From: an uncultured Pelagibacteraceae bacterium
Lineage (GTDB): Bacteria; Pseudomonadota; Alphaproteobacteria; Pelagibacterales; Pelagibacteraceae
NCBI GenBank assembly: GCA_902525295.1
Contig: CABZGR010000002.1
Location: 1 to 45,576, forward strand
Reading direction: 5' to 3'
Length of the DNA: 45,576 nucleotides
The notes beneath the pieces are model-generated. The model was not told the origin of the DNA. It did not search any database and worked only from the letters and a program-made list of their open reading frames with translations. Positions 10,422 through 21,144 of this stretch are shown in pieces; positions within the stretch are counted from its first letter, which is position 1, and each line of letters opens with the position of its first letter. A program made the translations under genes and the position numbers.

Positions 10422-12194
10422 ATGCTAGCTTTTATAAAAAGAAATTTATTTATAATAATTATATTTCTTCTTACTGTTTTACTATCTTTTATTACATTTC
10501 TAACATTTATAGATAGAAGTTTTATAGAATTAAATGATCGAAATCTGCAATTAGTATTAATTTCAAATATTATTTTTTTATTTGTATTTTTTGTACTAAT
10601 ATTCATTGATATAAAAAATTCAATCAAAAATAATATTAATGTAAGAGGCTCAATAGCAAATAGAAAATATATAATATCCTTTGGACTATTTACTTTAATT
10701 CCTTCATTACTTATAGCTATATTTTCTCTTTTTATTTTCTCATTCGCTTTGGAAAAATATTTTGATAAAAAAATTACAACAGCAGTAAATAATTCTTATG
10801 AGATTGCAAAAAATTATGTTGAAGAAAAAAGGAATAAAATTCAATCAGAAATAGTTTTGATAGCTTTCGATTTGAATAAATACTTTAAAGTTTACAAAAA
10901 TGAACCCAATAGATTTCAATCTTTCTTGAATACTCAAAATTTAGTTCGTGATATTGACCAATTATTTTTAATAAATTCAAATGGCGATTTAATTTTATCT
11001 GCAAATAATTCAAAATATTCAAGAATCGAAGATCAAGCAATTAGGATGGTTCGAAATGATAATAGACCTCTTAAAATTATCAATGCTTTAGAAAATAGGT
11101 CTGCAGCAGTAATTAGGTTGCAAAATTTTGAAGATACATATTTATATGTAGTAAAAAATTTAGATAAAAAAATATCAAACTACTTAATAGAATCTGAGGA
11201 AGCAATTAATTTTTATTATACTGTTGAGAATCAAAGTTTAGGTATTAGAATTTCTTTTGCAATAATATATATATCAATAATTACTTTGCTTTTATTTTTG
11301 TCAATAACGATAGCAATCAGATTCTCTTCAAGATTTTTTATATCAATTAATAATTTGATATCTGCATCTGAGAAAATAGGACAAGGCAATCTTAATGCAA
11401 AAGTTCCAGAACTTAAAGCTGATCGGGAAATGGAATTACTAAATAAAAATTTTAATTCAATGATAGAAAAGTTAAAAGATCAACAAAATAAATTATTATC
11501 AAATGAAAGACATGAGGCTTGGGAAACTGTTGCAAGAAAAATGGCACATGAAATTAAAAACCCATTAACACCAATACAACTCACTATAGATAATTTAAAT
11601 TCTAAATATATACCAAATTTATCTGAAGAAAAAAAAGAAAAATATCAAGCTAATCTTAAAACAATTTTAAAACAAATCAAACAAATAGAAAATCTAGTTA
11701 ACGAATTTTCAGATTTTGCACGAATGCCAAAGCCACTAGTCAAAAAAAATGATTTAATTAAGGTACTAAATGAAAATATAGAATTACTTAAAAAAGTTGA
11801 TGAAACAATTAAATTCAGAATTATTAATAAAATTGGTAAAGATGTAATACTTAATTTTGATAACGAACAATTTAATAGATTATTTTTTAATTTGATTAAA
11901 AATTCAATTGAGAGCATTAAGGAAAAAGTCAAAAAAACCAGTAAATCATTGAAAAATATTGATATAGAAATCAATCAAAGAAGAGACTATATAACGATTA
12001 ACTTAATTGATACAGGTGAAGGTTTTAAAGATAAGAAAACTAAAGATATTATAAAACCATATTATACAACAAAAAAAGAAGGAACCGGCTTAGGACTATC
12101 TATAGTAGATAAAATAATAAACGACCATAATGGATCAATTAAATTTTTAAATACCAACAATGGAGCTAAGGTTCAAATAATTTTTCCAAAGTAA
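10422..12194 (+). CDS. ntrY: NtrY-like membrane sensor histidine kinase
   Basis: Several N-terminal TMs, HAMP, H-box ARKMAHEIKNPLTPIQL, ATP-binding GTGLGLSIVDKI; followed by ntrX. Confidence 0.92.
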   Translation: MLAFIKRNLFIIIIFLLTVLLSFITFLTFIDRSFIELNDRNLQLVLISNIIFLFVFFVLIFIDIKNSIKNNINVRGSIANRKYIISFGLFTLIPSLLIAIFSLFIFSFALEKYFDKKITTAVNNSYEIAKNYVEEKRNKIQSEIVLIAFDLNKYFKVYKNEPNRFQSFLNTQNLVRDIDQLFLINSNGDLILSANNSKYSRIEDQAIRMVRNDNRPLKIINALENRSAAVIRLQNFEDTYLYVVKNLDKKISNYLIESEEAINFYYTVENQSLGIRISFAIIYISIITLLLFLSITIAIRFSSRFFISINNLISASEKIGQGNLNAKVPELKADREMELLNKNFNSMIEKLKDQQNKLLSNERHEAWETVARKMAHEIKNPLTPIQLTIDNLNSKYIPNLSEEKKEKYQANLKTILKQIKQIENLVNEFSDFARMPKPLVKKNDLIKVLNENIELLKKVDETIKFRIINKIGKDVILNFDNEQFNRLFFNLIKNSIESIKEKVKKTSKSLKNIDIEINQRRDYITINLIDTGEGFKDKKTKDIIKPYYTTKKEGTGLGLSIVDKIINDHNGSIKFLNTNNGAKVQIIFPK

Positions 12195-12197
12195 TAC

Positions 12198-13553
12198 ATG
12201 TCAACAGAAATTTTAATTATTGATGATAATGCTGATATAAGAAACATACTTGACGAATTAATTCAAGATGCTGGATATAAAACAAGATTAGCGGCTAATT
12301 TTAATCAAGGTTTATCTGAAATAGACAAAAAATTACCTGATGTAGCAATCATAGATGTAAAATTAGACAAAGGAGATAATGATGGTATTCAATTACTTGA
12401 ACATATCAAAACAAAAAATACTGATATACCAGTCATAATAATTTCAGGTCATGCAAATATTGAGATGGCAATAAATTCACTTAGATCAGGTGCTTTTGAG
12501 TTTATACAAAAACCTTTTGACAAAGAAAGATTATTAAATTTTGTTAAAAGAGCCGTAGAAAATTTTAATTTAAAAAAAGAAAATAAATCTTTATCTAGCA
12601 AGTTATTTCATTCTTTTGAAATAATTGGTAAAAGTTCAAATATTACCTCTATAAAAGAACAGATACAAAAACTTTCACAATCTGAGAGCAGAGTTTTTAT
12701 AAGTGGTCCTACAGGATCTGGTAAGGAATTAATTTCAAGAAAAATTTATAAAAATTCTAAAAGATCAAATGGACCATTTATTATAATTAATGGAGCACTA
12801 TTAGATTCAAAAAAATATGAATTAGAACTTTTTGGTGAAGAAAAAAAAGATGGTTCAATTGTTTATGGAGCTCTAGAAAAAGCTTCTGGTGGAGTTTTGT
12901 TAATTGATGAAGTAACTGAAATTCCATTGGAAACCCAATCGAAGATATTGAGAGTTGTAATTGATCAAAAATTTAAGAGAATCAACAGTAACCACGATAT
13001 TAAAGTTGATGTCAGAATTATATGTGCTTCAAGTAAAAATATTAATAATGAAATAAAAAATGGAAATTTTCGTGAGGATTTATTTCATAGATTAAATGTT
13101 TTTAATATAGAATTAGAGCCACTAAACAAGAGAATTGAGGATATACCTTTATTAGTAGAATATTTTATAGAAAATATTTGTAGGACCTACAACTATAAAA
13201 AATTTATAATTAAAGATGATAATTATCTTTTAAATTATGATTGGCCTGGAAATGTTCGAGAGTTACGTAATTTGATCGAGAGAATTGCTATTTTATCACC
13301 AGGCAACGATGAAGAAAAAATATTAAATATTATCAAAGAATCATTGTCAAAATCTGCTAATGAAACCTTTTCTGTTGCTGAAAACTTATCAATACCGTTA
13401 AGAGAAGCAAGAGAAAACTTTGAAAAAGAATATTTAATATCTCAAATTAAAAAATTTGGTGGGAATATTTCTAAAACTGCAAAATTTGTAGGTATGGAAA
13501 GATCTGCTCTTCATAGAAAATTAAAATTGCTAGGTGTTAAGGATCTAAATTAA
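12198..13553 (+). CDS. ntrX: NtrX-like response regulator (receiver - AAA+ - Fis HTH)
   Basis: ILIIDDNADIRNIL receiver, Walker A GPTGSGKE, DEVTEIPLETQSKILRV, C-terminal Fis-type HTH (KTAKFVGMERSALHRKLKLLG). Confidence 0.92.
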   Translation: MSTEILIIDDNADIRNILDELIQDAGYKTRLAANFNQGLSEIDKKLPDVAIIDVKLDKGDNDGIQLLEHIKTKNTDIPVIIISGHANIEMAINSLRSGAFEFIQKPFDKERLLNFVKRAVENFNLKKENKSLSSKLFHSFEIIGKSSNITSIKEQIQKLSQSESRVFISGPTGSGKELISRKIYKNSKRSNGPFIIINGALLDSKKYELELFGEEKKDGSIVYGALEKASGGVLLIDEVTEIPLETQSKILRVVIDQKFKRINSNHDIKVDVRIICASSKNINNEIKNGNFREDLFHRLNVFNIELEPLNKRIEDIPLLVEYFIENICRTYNYKKFIIKDDNYLLNYDWPGNVRELRNLIERIAILSPGNDEEKILNIIKESLSKSANETFSVAENLSIPLREARENFEKEYLISQIKKFGGNISKTAKFVGMERSALHRKLKLLGVKDLN

Positions 13554-14926
13554 TGAATATAATCATTTGTGGTGCTGGAAGAGTAGGTTTTACTATAGCT
13601 AAATTATTAACTGAACAAAATCACTCAATAACAGTCATTGATCAATCAAGCGAGGATATCCAAAAAATTAACGACTCACTTGATGTAAAAGCAATTGTGG
13701 GAAAAGCTACATCCCCAGAAATTTTAGACAGCGCCAATACAGCAGAAGCTGATATGTTGATAGCAGTTACAAGAAATGATGAAATAAATATGCTAATTTG
13801 CCAAATTGCATATTCATTATTTAAAGTCCCTAAAAAAATTGCAAGAATTCGATCTCAAGAATATTTAGATCCAAAATTCTCTGCGCTTTTTAATAAAGAA
13901 AATCTACCAATAGATTATGTCATTTCTCCAGAGTTAGAAATTGCAAAATCTTTGCAAAGAAAGCTAGAGGCCCCAGGAGCTTTAGATAATGTACCATTCG
14001 CTGAAAATAAACTTAGATTATTGGAAATTTTAATTGATGAAAAATGCCCTATCCATGAAATAAAATTAAAAGAACTAACTAATAAATTTCCAAAGCTTAA
14101 TGCTTATATTTTAGGTGTTATTAGAGAAGAAAGTTTTAAAATATTAAAGAAAGATGACAAGCTTCAACATAATGATAAGGCATACGTAATTGTTAATTCA
14201 AATCAAATGGAAGAAACTTTAAAAGTTTTTGGTCATAATGAAAAAATAGCTAATAAAATTTTAATTATTGGTGGAGGCAATATTGGATTTAATCTAGCTT
14301 CAAATATAGAAAATAATTTTGAAGAAGCCAGAGTTAAAATTATTGAAAAAGACAAGAACAGAGCAGAATTTATTGCAAATTTATTAAACGATACAATCGT
14401 AATTAATGGAAATGGTCTTGATGAGGATGTTTTAAATGAAGCAAATTTAGAGGAAGTAGAGACTGTATTGGCTTTAACAAATGATGATGAAGATAATCTA
14501 ATGGTCAGCATTATTGTAGAAAAATTTTCAAAAAATAAAAGAACAATGGCACTAGTTAATAAACCCAATTATTCTTTGTTACAATCGTCATTAAAGATAG
14601 ATGATTTAATTGATCCAAGAATGAGTACTGTTTCAAGTATATTAAAACATGTACACAAAGGTACAATCGAGAATGCTTATACTATATTGAATGGTGAATA
14701 TGAAGTTATAGAAGCAGACATTTTAGAAACCTCTGAATTAGTAAATAAAGAATTAAAAAATGCTGACTTGCCAGATGAAATTCGTGTTGGAGCAATCTTA
14801 AGAAATAATAAATTTATACTTCCTTCATCTAAATATATTTTTCAAAAAGATGATACAGTAGTATTATTAGCTAAGAGGGACCTGTTACCTTTGGTTGAAA
14901 ATTTATTTAGAATTAGCTCAATCTAA
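13553..14926 (+). CDS. trkA: Trk potassium uptake protein TrkA
   Basis: Duplicated RCK/TrkA_N (GAGRVGFTIAKLL; GGGNIGFNLAS) and TrkA_C domains. Confidence 0.95.
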   Translation: MNIIICGAGRVGFTIAKLLTEQNHSITVIDQSSEDIQKINDSLDVKAIVGKATSPEILDSANTAEADMLIAVTRNDEINMLICQIAYSLFKVPKKIARIRSQEYLDPKFSALFNKENLPIDYVISPELEIAKSLQRKLEAPGALDNVPFAENKLRLLEILIDEKCPIHEIKLKELTNKFPKLNAYILGVIREESFKILKKDDKLQHNDKAYVIVNSNQMEETLKVFGHNEKIANKILIIGGGNIGFNLASNIENNFEEARVKIIEKDKNRAEFIANLLNDTIVINGNGLDEDVLNEANLEEVETVLALTNDDEDNLMVSIIVEKFSKNKRTMALVNKPNYSLLQSSLKIDDLIDPRMSTVSSILKHVHKGTIENAYTILNGEYEVIEADILETSELVNKELKNADLPDEIRVGAILRNNKFILPSSKYIFQKDDTVVLLAKRDLLPLVENLFRISSI

Positions 14927-14929
14927 TTA

Positions 14930-16339
14930 ATGAATAAATTTGGATTTAAATACTTTGGTATTTTCTTTTCGATAATTAGTTTTTTTTCATTTTTTAACAT
15001 AATTTACTCTTACTATTTTAATCTTTTAAATAATCTTAATAATTATATTTTTACATTCGGTATTACTTTAATTATTGGTCTATTTTTAATAATATTTAAT
15101 AAATATAAATACGAGAAAATTTCTCTATTTGATAGAATTTTAATAGTTTTAACAGGATATGTAATTTTACCTTTAGCTATATCAATTCCTTACTTTTTTA
15201 GTTTAGATAATTTAGGTTTTATCAATTGTTATTTTGAGGCTATTTCAGGTTTTACTTCAACTGGTTTTACAATTTTTAATGAGTTGGATCAATTAGATCA
15301 AACCTTAATTTTATGGAGATCTAGTTCACAATGGATAGGTGGTTTGTATTTTTTATTTTCAATATTATTACTTATAGATTTATTTGATGAAAATTTAAAA
15401 AGATCTTTGACAAATTATATTTCATTAAATTCCTCTGAAATATTTAAACAAGTTTTTAAAATAATAGTAATCTATTTATTTATGACAATTCTTATTTTTA
15501 TTTTGTTAAAATTAGTTAATTTAAGGTCTTATGATGCCTATAATTATTCTCTATCAATAATTTCATCTGGTGGTTTCATGCCAAATAGTAATTTTGATTT
15601 AATATTTAGTACGGATATAAGTAAAATTATTTTGTCTATATCAATGCTATTTTCTTTTTTTAGTCTTTTTTTTATTTTTAATTTAATTTTTTTTAAGAAA
15701 AAAAATATTAATTTTTTAAGTGAAGATATTAATATTTTAATTTATCTTTTAATTGTAATTTCATTATCATTTATATTTTTTAATTATGATAATAATTTTT
15801 TAAATGTACTAGTTTCTATTTCAAGCAGTGTTTCGAACATTGGAATTTCATTTGAACAAGTACCAAAAAATCTATTCTTTGTTTTCCTTGTTCTTGTAAT
15901 ACTTGGTGGTTCCTTTTTTTCTACAAGTTCAGGTTTAAGAGTTATAAAAGTTTTAACTTTAGTTAAGTTCTCATTGAATAATTTATTATCTCATTCAAAA
16001 CCGAACCAAATTTATTCAAATAAATTATCGCTAAATAAAGTAAGTGTAAATATTAGTGATATTAATAAATATTTTTTTGCAATCATAATTTTTATAATTT
16101 CATTATTTTTAATCTCATTATTGCTAACAGTTTCTGATTTAGACTTTGAGACATCTTTTAAATTAGGTATTTTAACAATAATGAATACTGTAAATTCTGA
16201 AATGTATGATTTAGCTAACCTTGATTTTTATAATTTTAATATAATTAGTAAAATTTCGCTAATTATTTTCATGATAATAGGAAGAATTGAATTACTATCT
16301 GTGATTATTTTATTAAAAAAATTTCTTTTCAAAAACTAA
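14930..16339 (+). CDS. trkH: Trk potassium transporter membrane subunit TrkH
   Basis: Multi-TM, FEAISGFTSTGFT selectivity loop, GGSFFSTSSGLRVIK; adjacent to trkA. Confidence 0.93.
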   Translation: MNKFGFKYFGIFFSIISFFSFFNIIYSYYFNLLNNLNNYIFTFGITLIIGLFLIIFNKYKYEKISLFDRILIVLTGYVILPLAISIPYFFSLDNLGFINCYFEAISGFTSTGFTIFNELDQLDQTLILWRSSSQWIGGLYFLFSILLLIDLFDENLKRSLTNYISLNSSEIFKQVFKIIVIYLFMTILIFILLKLVNLRSYDAYNYSLSIISSGGFMPNSNFDLIFSTDISKIILSISMLFSFFSLFFIFNLIFFKKKNINFLSEDINILIYLLIVISLSFIFFNYDNNFLNVLVSISSSVSNIGISFEQVPKNLFFVFLVLVILGGSFFSTSSGLRVIKVLTLVKFSLNNLLSHSKPNQIYSNKLSLNKVSVNISDINKYFFAIIIFIISLFLISLLLTVSDLDFETSFKLGILTIMNTVNSEMYDLANLDFYNFNIISKISLIIFMIIGRIELLSVIILLKKFLFKN

Positions 16340-16363
16340 ATTAGTATTATAAATTAAATTTAA

Positions 16364-16440
16364 GCGCTCTTAGCTCAGCTGGATAGAGCAACGGTTTTCT
16401 AAACCGTAGGTCGAAGGTTCGAATCCTTCAGAGCGCGCCA
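16364..16440 (+). tRNA. tRNA-Arg (anticodon TCT), CCA encoded
   Basis: Cloverleaf folded by hand: acceptor GCGCTCT/AGAGCGC, D-arm TAGCTCAGCTGGATAGAGCA, anticodon arm ACGGT-TTTCTAA-ACCGT, T-arm GGTTCGAATCC, 3' GCCA. Confidence 0.96.
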
Positions 16441-16531
16441 AATTCAAATAAAGCATAAATTTTGCGACTAATTTAATATTGATGAGTTTCATTCTTTCTG
16501 CTTTACTTGGACAATTCAAAAATTATTTGAA

Positions 16532-16549
16532 TTATTTGTTAACAAATAA
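16532..16549. promoter_or_regulatory. 18-bp perfect palindrome TTATTTGTTAACAAATAA (candidate operator) upstream of aapJ, next to a second inverted repeat ATTCAAA-N5-TTTGAAT (16514-16532)
   Basis: Read directly from sequence; ends ~20 bp before the aapJ ATG. Confidence 0.55.
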
Positions 16550-16569
16550 ATAAACAAGAGGAATAAATA

Positions 16570-17610
16570 ATGTTTAAATTAGTAAAACGATTGACTTCAG
16601 TTGTTGCTATGTTTGCTGTTCTATTTACTTTTACAACAGAAACTATGGCTGCGAAAAAGTCAAAAACTCTTAAAAACACTCAGAAAAAAGGTTTTGTGAG
16701 ATGTGGTGTTTCACAAGGTCTTCCAGGATTTTCTAATGCTGATGCTGCAGGAAACTGGACTGGTGTTGACGTTGATGTATGTAGAGCAGTAGCTGCTGCA
16801 GTTCTTGGTGATGCAAGTAAAGTTAAATTTACTCCACTAAGTGCTAAAGAAAGATTTACTGCATTAACATCTAACGAGATAGATATTCTATCTAGAAATA
16901 CAACTTGGACACTTTCAAGGGATGCGGATATCGGTCTTACTTTCGTTGGAGTAAACTTCTATGACGGTCAAGGTTTTATGGTTAGAAAAAATTCAGGAAT
17001 TTCATCAGTAAATGATTTCAAGGCTGGTGTTTCTGCATGTACTAACCTTGGAACTACAACAGAGCTTAATATGAGAGATTTCTTTAATTCAAAAGGAATT
17101 AAATATGAGCCAGTCACTTTTGAAAAAGCCGACGAAGTCGTTGCTGCATATGATGCAGGAAGATGTGACACATACACAACAGATAAATCTGGTTTAGCTG
17201 CTCAAAGAATTAAATTAAGCAATCCAGATGATCATATGGTATTACCAGAAACTATTTCAAAAGAGCCATTAGGCCCAGTTGTTAGACAAGGTGATTCTGT
17301 TTGGGAAGATATCGTAAGATGGTCACTAAACACTATGATCGAAGCTGAAGAGTATGGCGTAACATCGGCAAATGCCGATTCTATGAAAACTTCAGACAAC
17401 CCAGCAGTAAAAAGACTAGTTGGTGCTGAAGGTGAATTAGGAGCTGCTCTAGGTTTAGATAATGAGTGGAGCTTAAGAATAATCAAGCAAGTTGGTAACT
17501 ACGGTGAAAGTTATAAAAGAAATATAGCTGACACTGGAATTCTACCTGATAGAGGTCCAAACCAATTATGGACAAAAGGTGGAATACTTTACGTACCACC
17601 AGCAAGATAA
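16570..17610 (+). CDS. aapJ: General L-amino-acid ABC transporter substrate-binding protein (AapJ/YhdW type)
   Basis: Signal peptide; GFVRCGVSQGLPGFSNADAAGNWTGVDVDVCRAVAAAVLGD; followed by AapQ/M/P-type genes. Confidence 0.95.
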   Translation: MFKLVKRLTSVVAMFAVLFTFTTETMAAKKSKTLKNTQKKGFVRCGVSQGLPGFSNADAAGNWTGVDVDVCRAVAAAVLGDASKVKFTPLSAKERFTALTSNEIDILSRNTTWTLSRDADIGLTFVGVNFYDGQGFMVRKNSGISSVNDFKAGVSACTNLGTTTELNMRDFFNSKGIKYEPVTFEKADEVVAAYDAGRCDTYTTDKSGLAAQRIKLSNPDDHMVLPETISKEPLGPVVRQGDSVWEDIVRWSLNTMIEAEEYGVTSANADSMKTSDNPAVKRLVGAEGELGAALGLDNEWSLRIIKQVGNYGESYKRNIADTGILPDRGPNQLWTKGGILYVPPAR

Positions 17611-17633
17611 TTCTTTTAAAAAGAATATAAAGA

Positions 17634-17661
17634 GGGCTAGATTTTTCTAGCCCTTTTTTTT
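17634..17661 (+). terminator. Intrinsic terminator between aapJ and aapQ
   Basis: GGGCTAG-ATTTTT-CTAGCCC followed by TTTTTTTT. Confidence 0.93.
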
Positions 17662-17677
17662 ATAAACCTTACTAACA

Positions 17678-18823
17678 GTGAATTTTAAGAAAATATTACC
17701 CCAGTTACTAACACTAGTTGTTGTTATCCTAGTATTTGGTTTTTTTTCATATAACGCCCAGGTTAATATGGAAAATAGAGGTATCACATTTGGTTATGGT
17801 TTTTTAACTCAAGAATCTTCATTTGATGTTCAGTTTTCTTTGATAGAATATGATGGCTCACACTCTTATTTTAGAGCATATCTCGTTGGATTATTAAATA
17901 CAATTTTAGTGTCAGTTATTGGAATTATATTTGCTACAATTATTGGAGTTGTTGTTGGAATAGCCAGATTATCAAGCAATTATCTTATTGAACGAACTGC
18001 AGCAATATATGTGGAATTTTTTAGAAACATTCCTTTGCTATTACAAATATTCTTTTGGTATTTTGCTGCTTTAAGAGCATTACCTTTACCAGAAAAAGCA
18101 GAACCAATTTTTGGAGTTTTCTTTTTAACAATTAAAGGTTTTTTTGTTCCAGCTTTTGTTTGGAATAATCTAGATATTTTTATTTATTCAGTAATCGCAG
18201 CAATCATCGCAATAGTTTTTGTAAGATTATACGCTAAAAAAAAGCAGGAAAATCAAGGTATTCAAACACCAGTTTTATCAATATCTATTGGTCTTTTAAT
18301 TATTTTGCCATTGTTGAGTTTTTTTCTAGGTGGAGTAGATGCATCAGTTGAAATACCAGTAATAGAACAACTATCTAAAACATCCTTTACTTTTAAAGGT
18401 GGTCTAAAATTACCACCTGAATTAATTTCTCTAGCATTAGCCCTATCTTTATATACAGCAACTTTTATAGCCGAATGTGTAAGAGCTGGAGTTCAAGGTG
18501 TAAGCAAAGGTCAAAAAGAAGCTGCGGCTTCAATTGGTTTAACACCTAATCAAGTTCTTAAATTAGTAGTTATGCCTCAAGCTTTGAGGATTATAATTCC
18601 ACCTACAACAAACCAATATCTAAATCTAACAAAAAATTCTTCACTTGCTGCTGCTATTGCATATCCAGATTTAGTCCTTGTTTTTGCAGGAACTGCTTTG
18701 ATGCAAACAGGAAGAGCAATAGAGATTGTTTCAATTACAATGTTAACTTATTTAACTTTAAGTATAACAATCTCAATTTTTATGAATTGGTATAATAAAA
18801 AAATAGCTATTAAAGAAAAATAA
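17678..18823 (+). CDS. aapQ: Amino-acid ABC transporter permease AapQ (YhdX-like; GTG start)
   Basis: HisMQ-type permease: FFRNIPLLLQIFFWY, ALSLYTATFIAECVRAGVQGVSKGQKEAAASIGLTPNQ. Confidence 0.93.
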   Translation: MNFKKILPQLLTLVVVILVFGFFSYNAQVNMENRGITFGYGFLTQESSFDVQFSLIEYDGSHSYFRAYLVGLLNTILVSVIGIIFATIIGVVVGIARLSSNYLIERTAAIYVEFFRNIPLLLQIFFWYFAALRALPLPEKAEPIFGVFFLTIKGFFVPAFVWNNLDIFIYSVIAAIIAIVFVRLYAKKKQENQGIQTPVLSISIGLLIILPLLSFFLGGVDASVEIPVIEQLSKTSFTFKGGLKLPPELISLALALSLYTATFIAECVRAGVQGVSKGQKEAAASIGLTPNQVLKLVVMPQALRIIIPPTTNQYLNLTKNSSLAAAIAYPDLVLVFAGTALMQTGRAIEIVSITMLTYLTLSITISIFMNWYNKKIAIKEK

Positions 18824-20265
18824 TGAATAAATTAAATATTTTATCACCAGACAAAAATAATCTTTATGCATACTTGTATTCAGGCATCAGTTTATTTTTT
18901 ATAAGTATTTTAATTGTATTCTTGAACTCTTTTTTTAGTTTAAATTTGACTAGCTTTCTACCAGGAACAATAAGTTACTTTTTGCCTCTAATAATTGGTT
19001 TTATTGGTTTGCATTTAATTAGAATTGAATATTCAGGTATAAAATTTTTAGACATTATTAACAAAAATATTAATACAAACAAATTTAATGCTCTTTTATC
19101 ATTATTAATTATATTTGCTGTTATCAAATCGTTACCACCATTGTTAAGTTGGTTCATAATTGATGCAAATTTTGCTGGCGATTCAAAAGATGCATGTTCT
19201 GGATCTGGAGCATGCTGGGCTTATATAAAAACTTGGTTTAATAGATTTATGTATGGAATGTATCCAAATGCAGAACAGTGGAGAATAAATTTATCTTTTA
19301 TTGCCCTTGCTTTTCTTGGTGGAGTAGGGTTTTTTGCGACAGAAAAATTCAAAAAATATTTAACATTATATTATGTAATTATTTATCCAATAATTGCATT
19401 TTTATTTATATTCTTTTTTATTTCAGGTGGCCCAATATTTTTTGATTTTTCATATGGAATTATTGCAGCAGTGATTTCTATAATAATAGGTTTTTTTATC
19501 CCTTCGAAATTTAAGATGTATTATTTTTTAATAATACCGATCACAATTTATATATTATTAAAGTATGTGTTTTTTTACGAAGAACTAATTGAATTAGGTA
19601 AGATACAAGCTTTCGAATGGGTTGAAACTGGAGCTTGGGGAGGTTTATCATTAACTTTTATAGTTTCATTTTTCTGTTTAATATTCTGTTTTCCAGTAGG
19701 ATTATTCCTATCTTTAGGGAGAAGATCTGATCTACCAATAATTAAATACATTTCTATTGGATTTATAGAATTTTGGAGAGGTGTTCCTTTGATAACAGTT
19801 TTATTTATGTCGTCTGTTATGTTTCCAATGTTTCTACCAGAGGACATGTTTATTGATAAACTAGTAAGAGTTATAATTGCTATATCTTTGTTTGAAGCTG
19901 CATATGTAGCTGAAGTAATAAGAGGCGGTCTACAGGCTTTACCTAGAGGGCAATATGATGCTGCAAAATCCTTAGGAATGGGTTACTGGAAAATGCATAT
20001 ATTTGTTATTTTACCTCAAGCTCTTAAATTAGTCATACCAGGTATAGCAAATACATTTTTAGCTCTTGTCAAAGATACACCTTTAATATTTGTTGTAGGT
20101 CTTCTTGAGATTGTAGGAATGCTTAATTTAGCAAAAACAAATCCTGAATGGTTAGGTTTTGCAATGGAAGGGTATGTGTTTGCATCAATAGTATTTTTTA
20201 TTATTTGCTATGCAATGAGTAAATATAGTTATAATTTAGAGCAAAAATATAAAACTGAGAGATAA
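18823..20265 (+). CDS. aapM: Amino-acid ABC transporter permease AapM (YhdY-like)
   Basis: [56 protein letters not shown]; overlaps neighbours at ATG/TAA. Confidence 0.93.
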   Translation: MNKLNILSPDKNNLYAYLYSGISLFFISILIVFLNSFFSLNLTSFLPGTISYFLPLIIGFIGLHLIRIEYSGIKFLDIINKNINTNKFNALLSLLIIFAVIKSLPPLLSWFIIDANFAGDSKDACSGSGACWAYIKTWFNRFMYGMYPNAEQWRINLSFIALAFLGGVGFFATEKFKKYLTLYYVIIYPIIAFLFIFFFISGGPIFFDFSYGIIAAVISIIIGFFIPSKFKMYYFLIIPITIYILLKYVFFYEELIELGKIQAFEWVETGAWGGLSLTFIVSFFCLIFCFPVGLFLSLGRRSDLPIIKYISIGFIEFWRGVPLITVLFMSSVMFPMFLPEDMFIDKLVRVIIAISLFEAAYVAEVIRGGLQALPRGQYDAAKSLGMGYWKMHIFVILPQALKLVIPGIANTFLALVKDTPLIFVVGLLEIVGMLNLAKTNPEWLGFAMEGYVFASIVFFIICYAMSKYSYNLEQKYKTER

Positions 20266-20999
20266 TGTCAGATAAAATAATTCAAATAAAAGAAATGAAT
20301 AAATGGTTTGGAGATTTCCAAGTCTTAAAAAACATTAATTTAGACGTTGAAAAAAACAAAAAAATTGTTGTTTGTGGTCCCTCTGGTTCAGGTAAATCGA
20401 CATTAATTAGATGTATTAATAGACTTGAAGAACACCAAGAAGGGTCAATTGTAGTTGATGGCACTGAATTAACCGAAGAGACAAAAAATATAGAACAAAT
20501 AAGAGCTGAGGTTGGAATGGTATTTCAACAATTTAATTTATTTCCCCATTTATCAATATTAGATAATTGTACTCTTGCTCCTATATGGGTAAAAAAAATG
20601 CCTAAAAAAGATGCTGAAGCATTAGCTTTAAAACATTTAGAAAAAGTTCAAATTGCTGATCAAGCATACAAATATCCTGGCCAACTTTCTGGTGGTCAAC
20701 AACAAAGATGCGCAATAGCAAGAGCGTTATGTATGGAGCCAAAAATAATGCTTTTTGATGAGCCAACATCTGCATTAGATCCAGAAATGATTAAAGAAGT
20801 TTTAGATGCAATGGTTAATTTAGCTAAGGCTGGTATGACTATGATTGTTGTAACACACGAAATGGGGTTTGCAAAAGAAGTTGCAGATGAAGTTATTTTT
20901 ATGGATGAAGGTATGATTGTAGAACAGGCAGAAACAAAAGAGTTTTTTGCTAACCCAAAAAGCGACAGAACAAAGCTTTTTTTGAGCCAAATATTATAA
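20265..20999 (+). CDS. aapP: Amino-acid ABC transporter ATP-binding protein AapP (YhdZ-like)
   Basis: Walker [10 protein letters not shown], signature [15 protein letters not shown], Walker [15 protein letters not shown]. Confidence 0.95.
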   Translation: MSDKIIQIKEMNKWFGDFQVLKNINLDVEKNKKIVVCGPSGSGKSTLIRCINRLEEHQEGSIVVDGTELTEETKNIEQIRAEVGMVFQQFNLFPHLSILDNCTLAPIWVKKMPKKDAEALALKHLEKVQIADQAYKYPGQLSGGQQQRCAIARALCMEPKIMLFDEPTSALDPEMIKEVLDAMVNLAKAGMTMIVVTHEMGFAKEVADEVIFMDEGMIVEQAETKEFFANPKSDRTKLFLSQIL

Positions 21000-21144
21000 A
21001 AATTATAACTAAATTGCTAAAAAGTCGCTTGACAGCTTTATAAAATCTTAAAAATTATTATTCTTTTTAAAATTATTTTACTTGAAATAACTTTTTGATT
21101 TCTATTAACTCAACTTATTATTTTTAATTAAAGAGGGGTCTTTG

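Noticed and set aside
9468-10627. ORFs at 9468-9674, 9807-10100, 10221-10418 (+) and 10403-10627 (-)
   Set aside because: Antisense to ispDF or ntrY, low-complexity AT-driven open frames.
11645-14568. Minus-strand ORFs 11645-11974 and 14233-14568
   Set aside because: Shadow ORFs opposite ntrY and trkA.
16968-20464. Minus-strand ORFs 16968-17177, 17232-17486, 18975-19157, 19575-19847, 20282-20464
   Set aside because: Opposite aap transporter genes; no start context or family signal.
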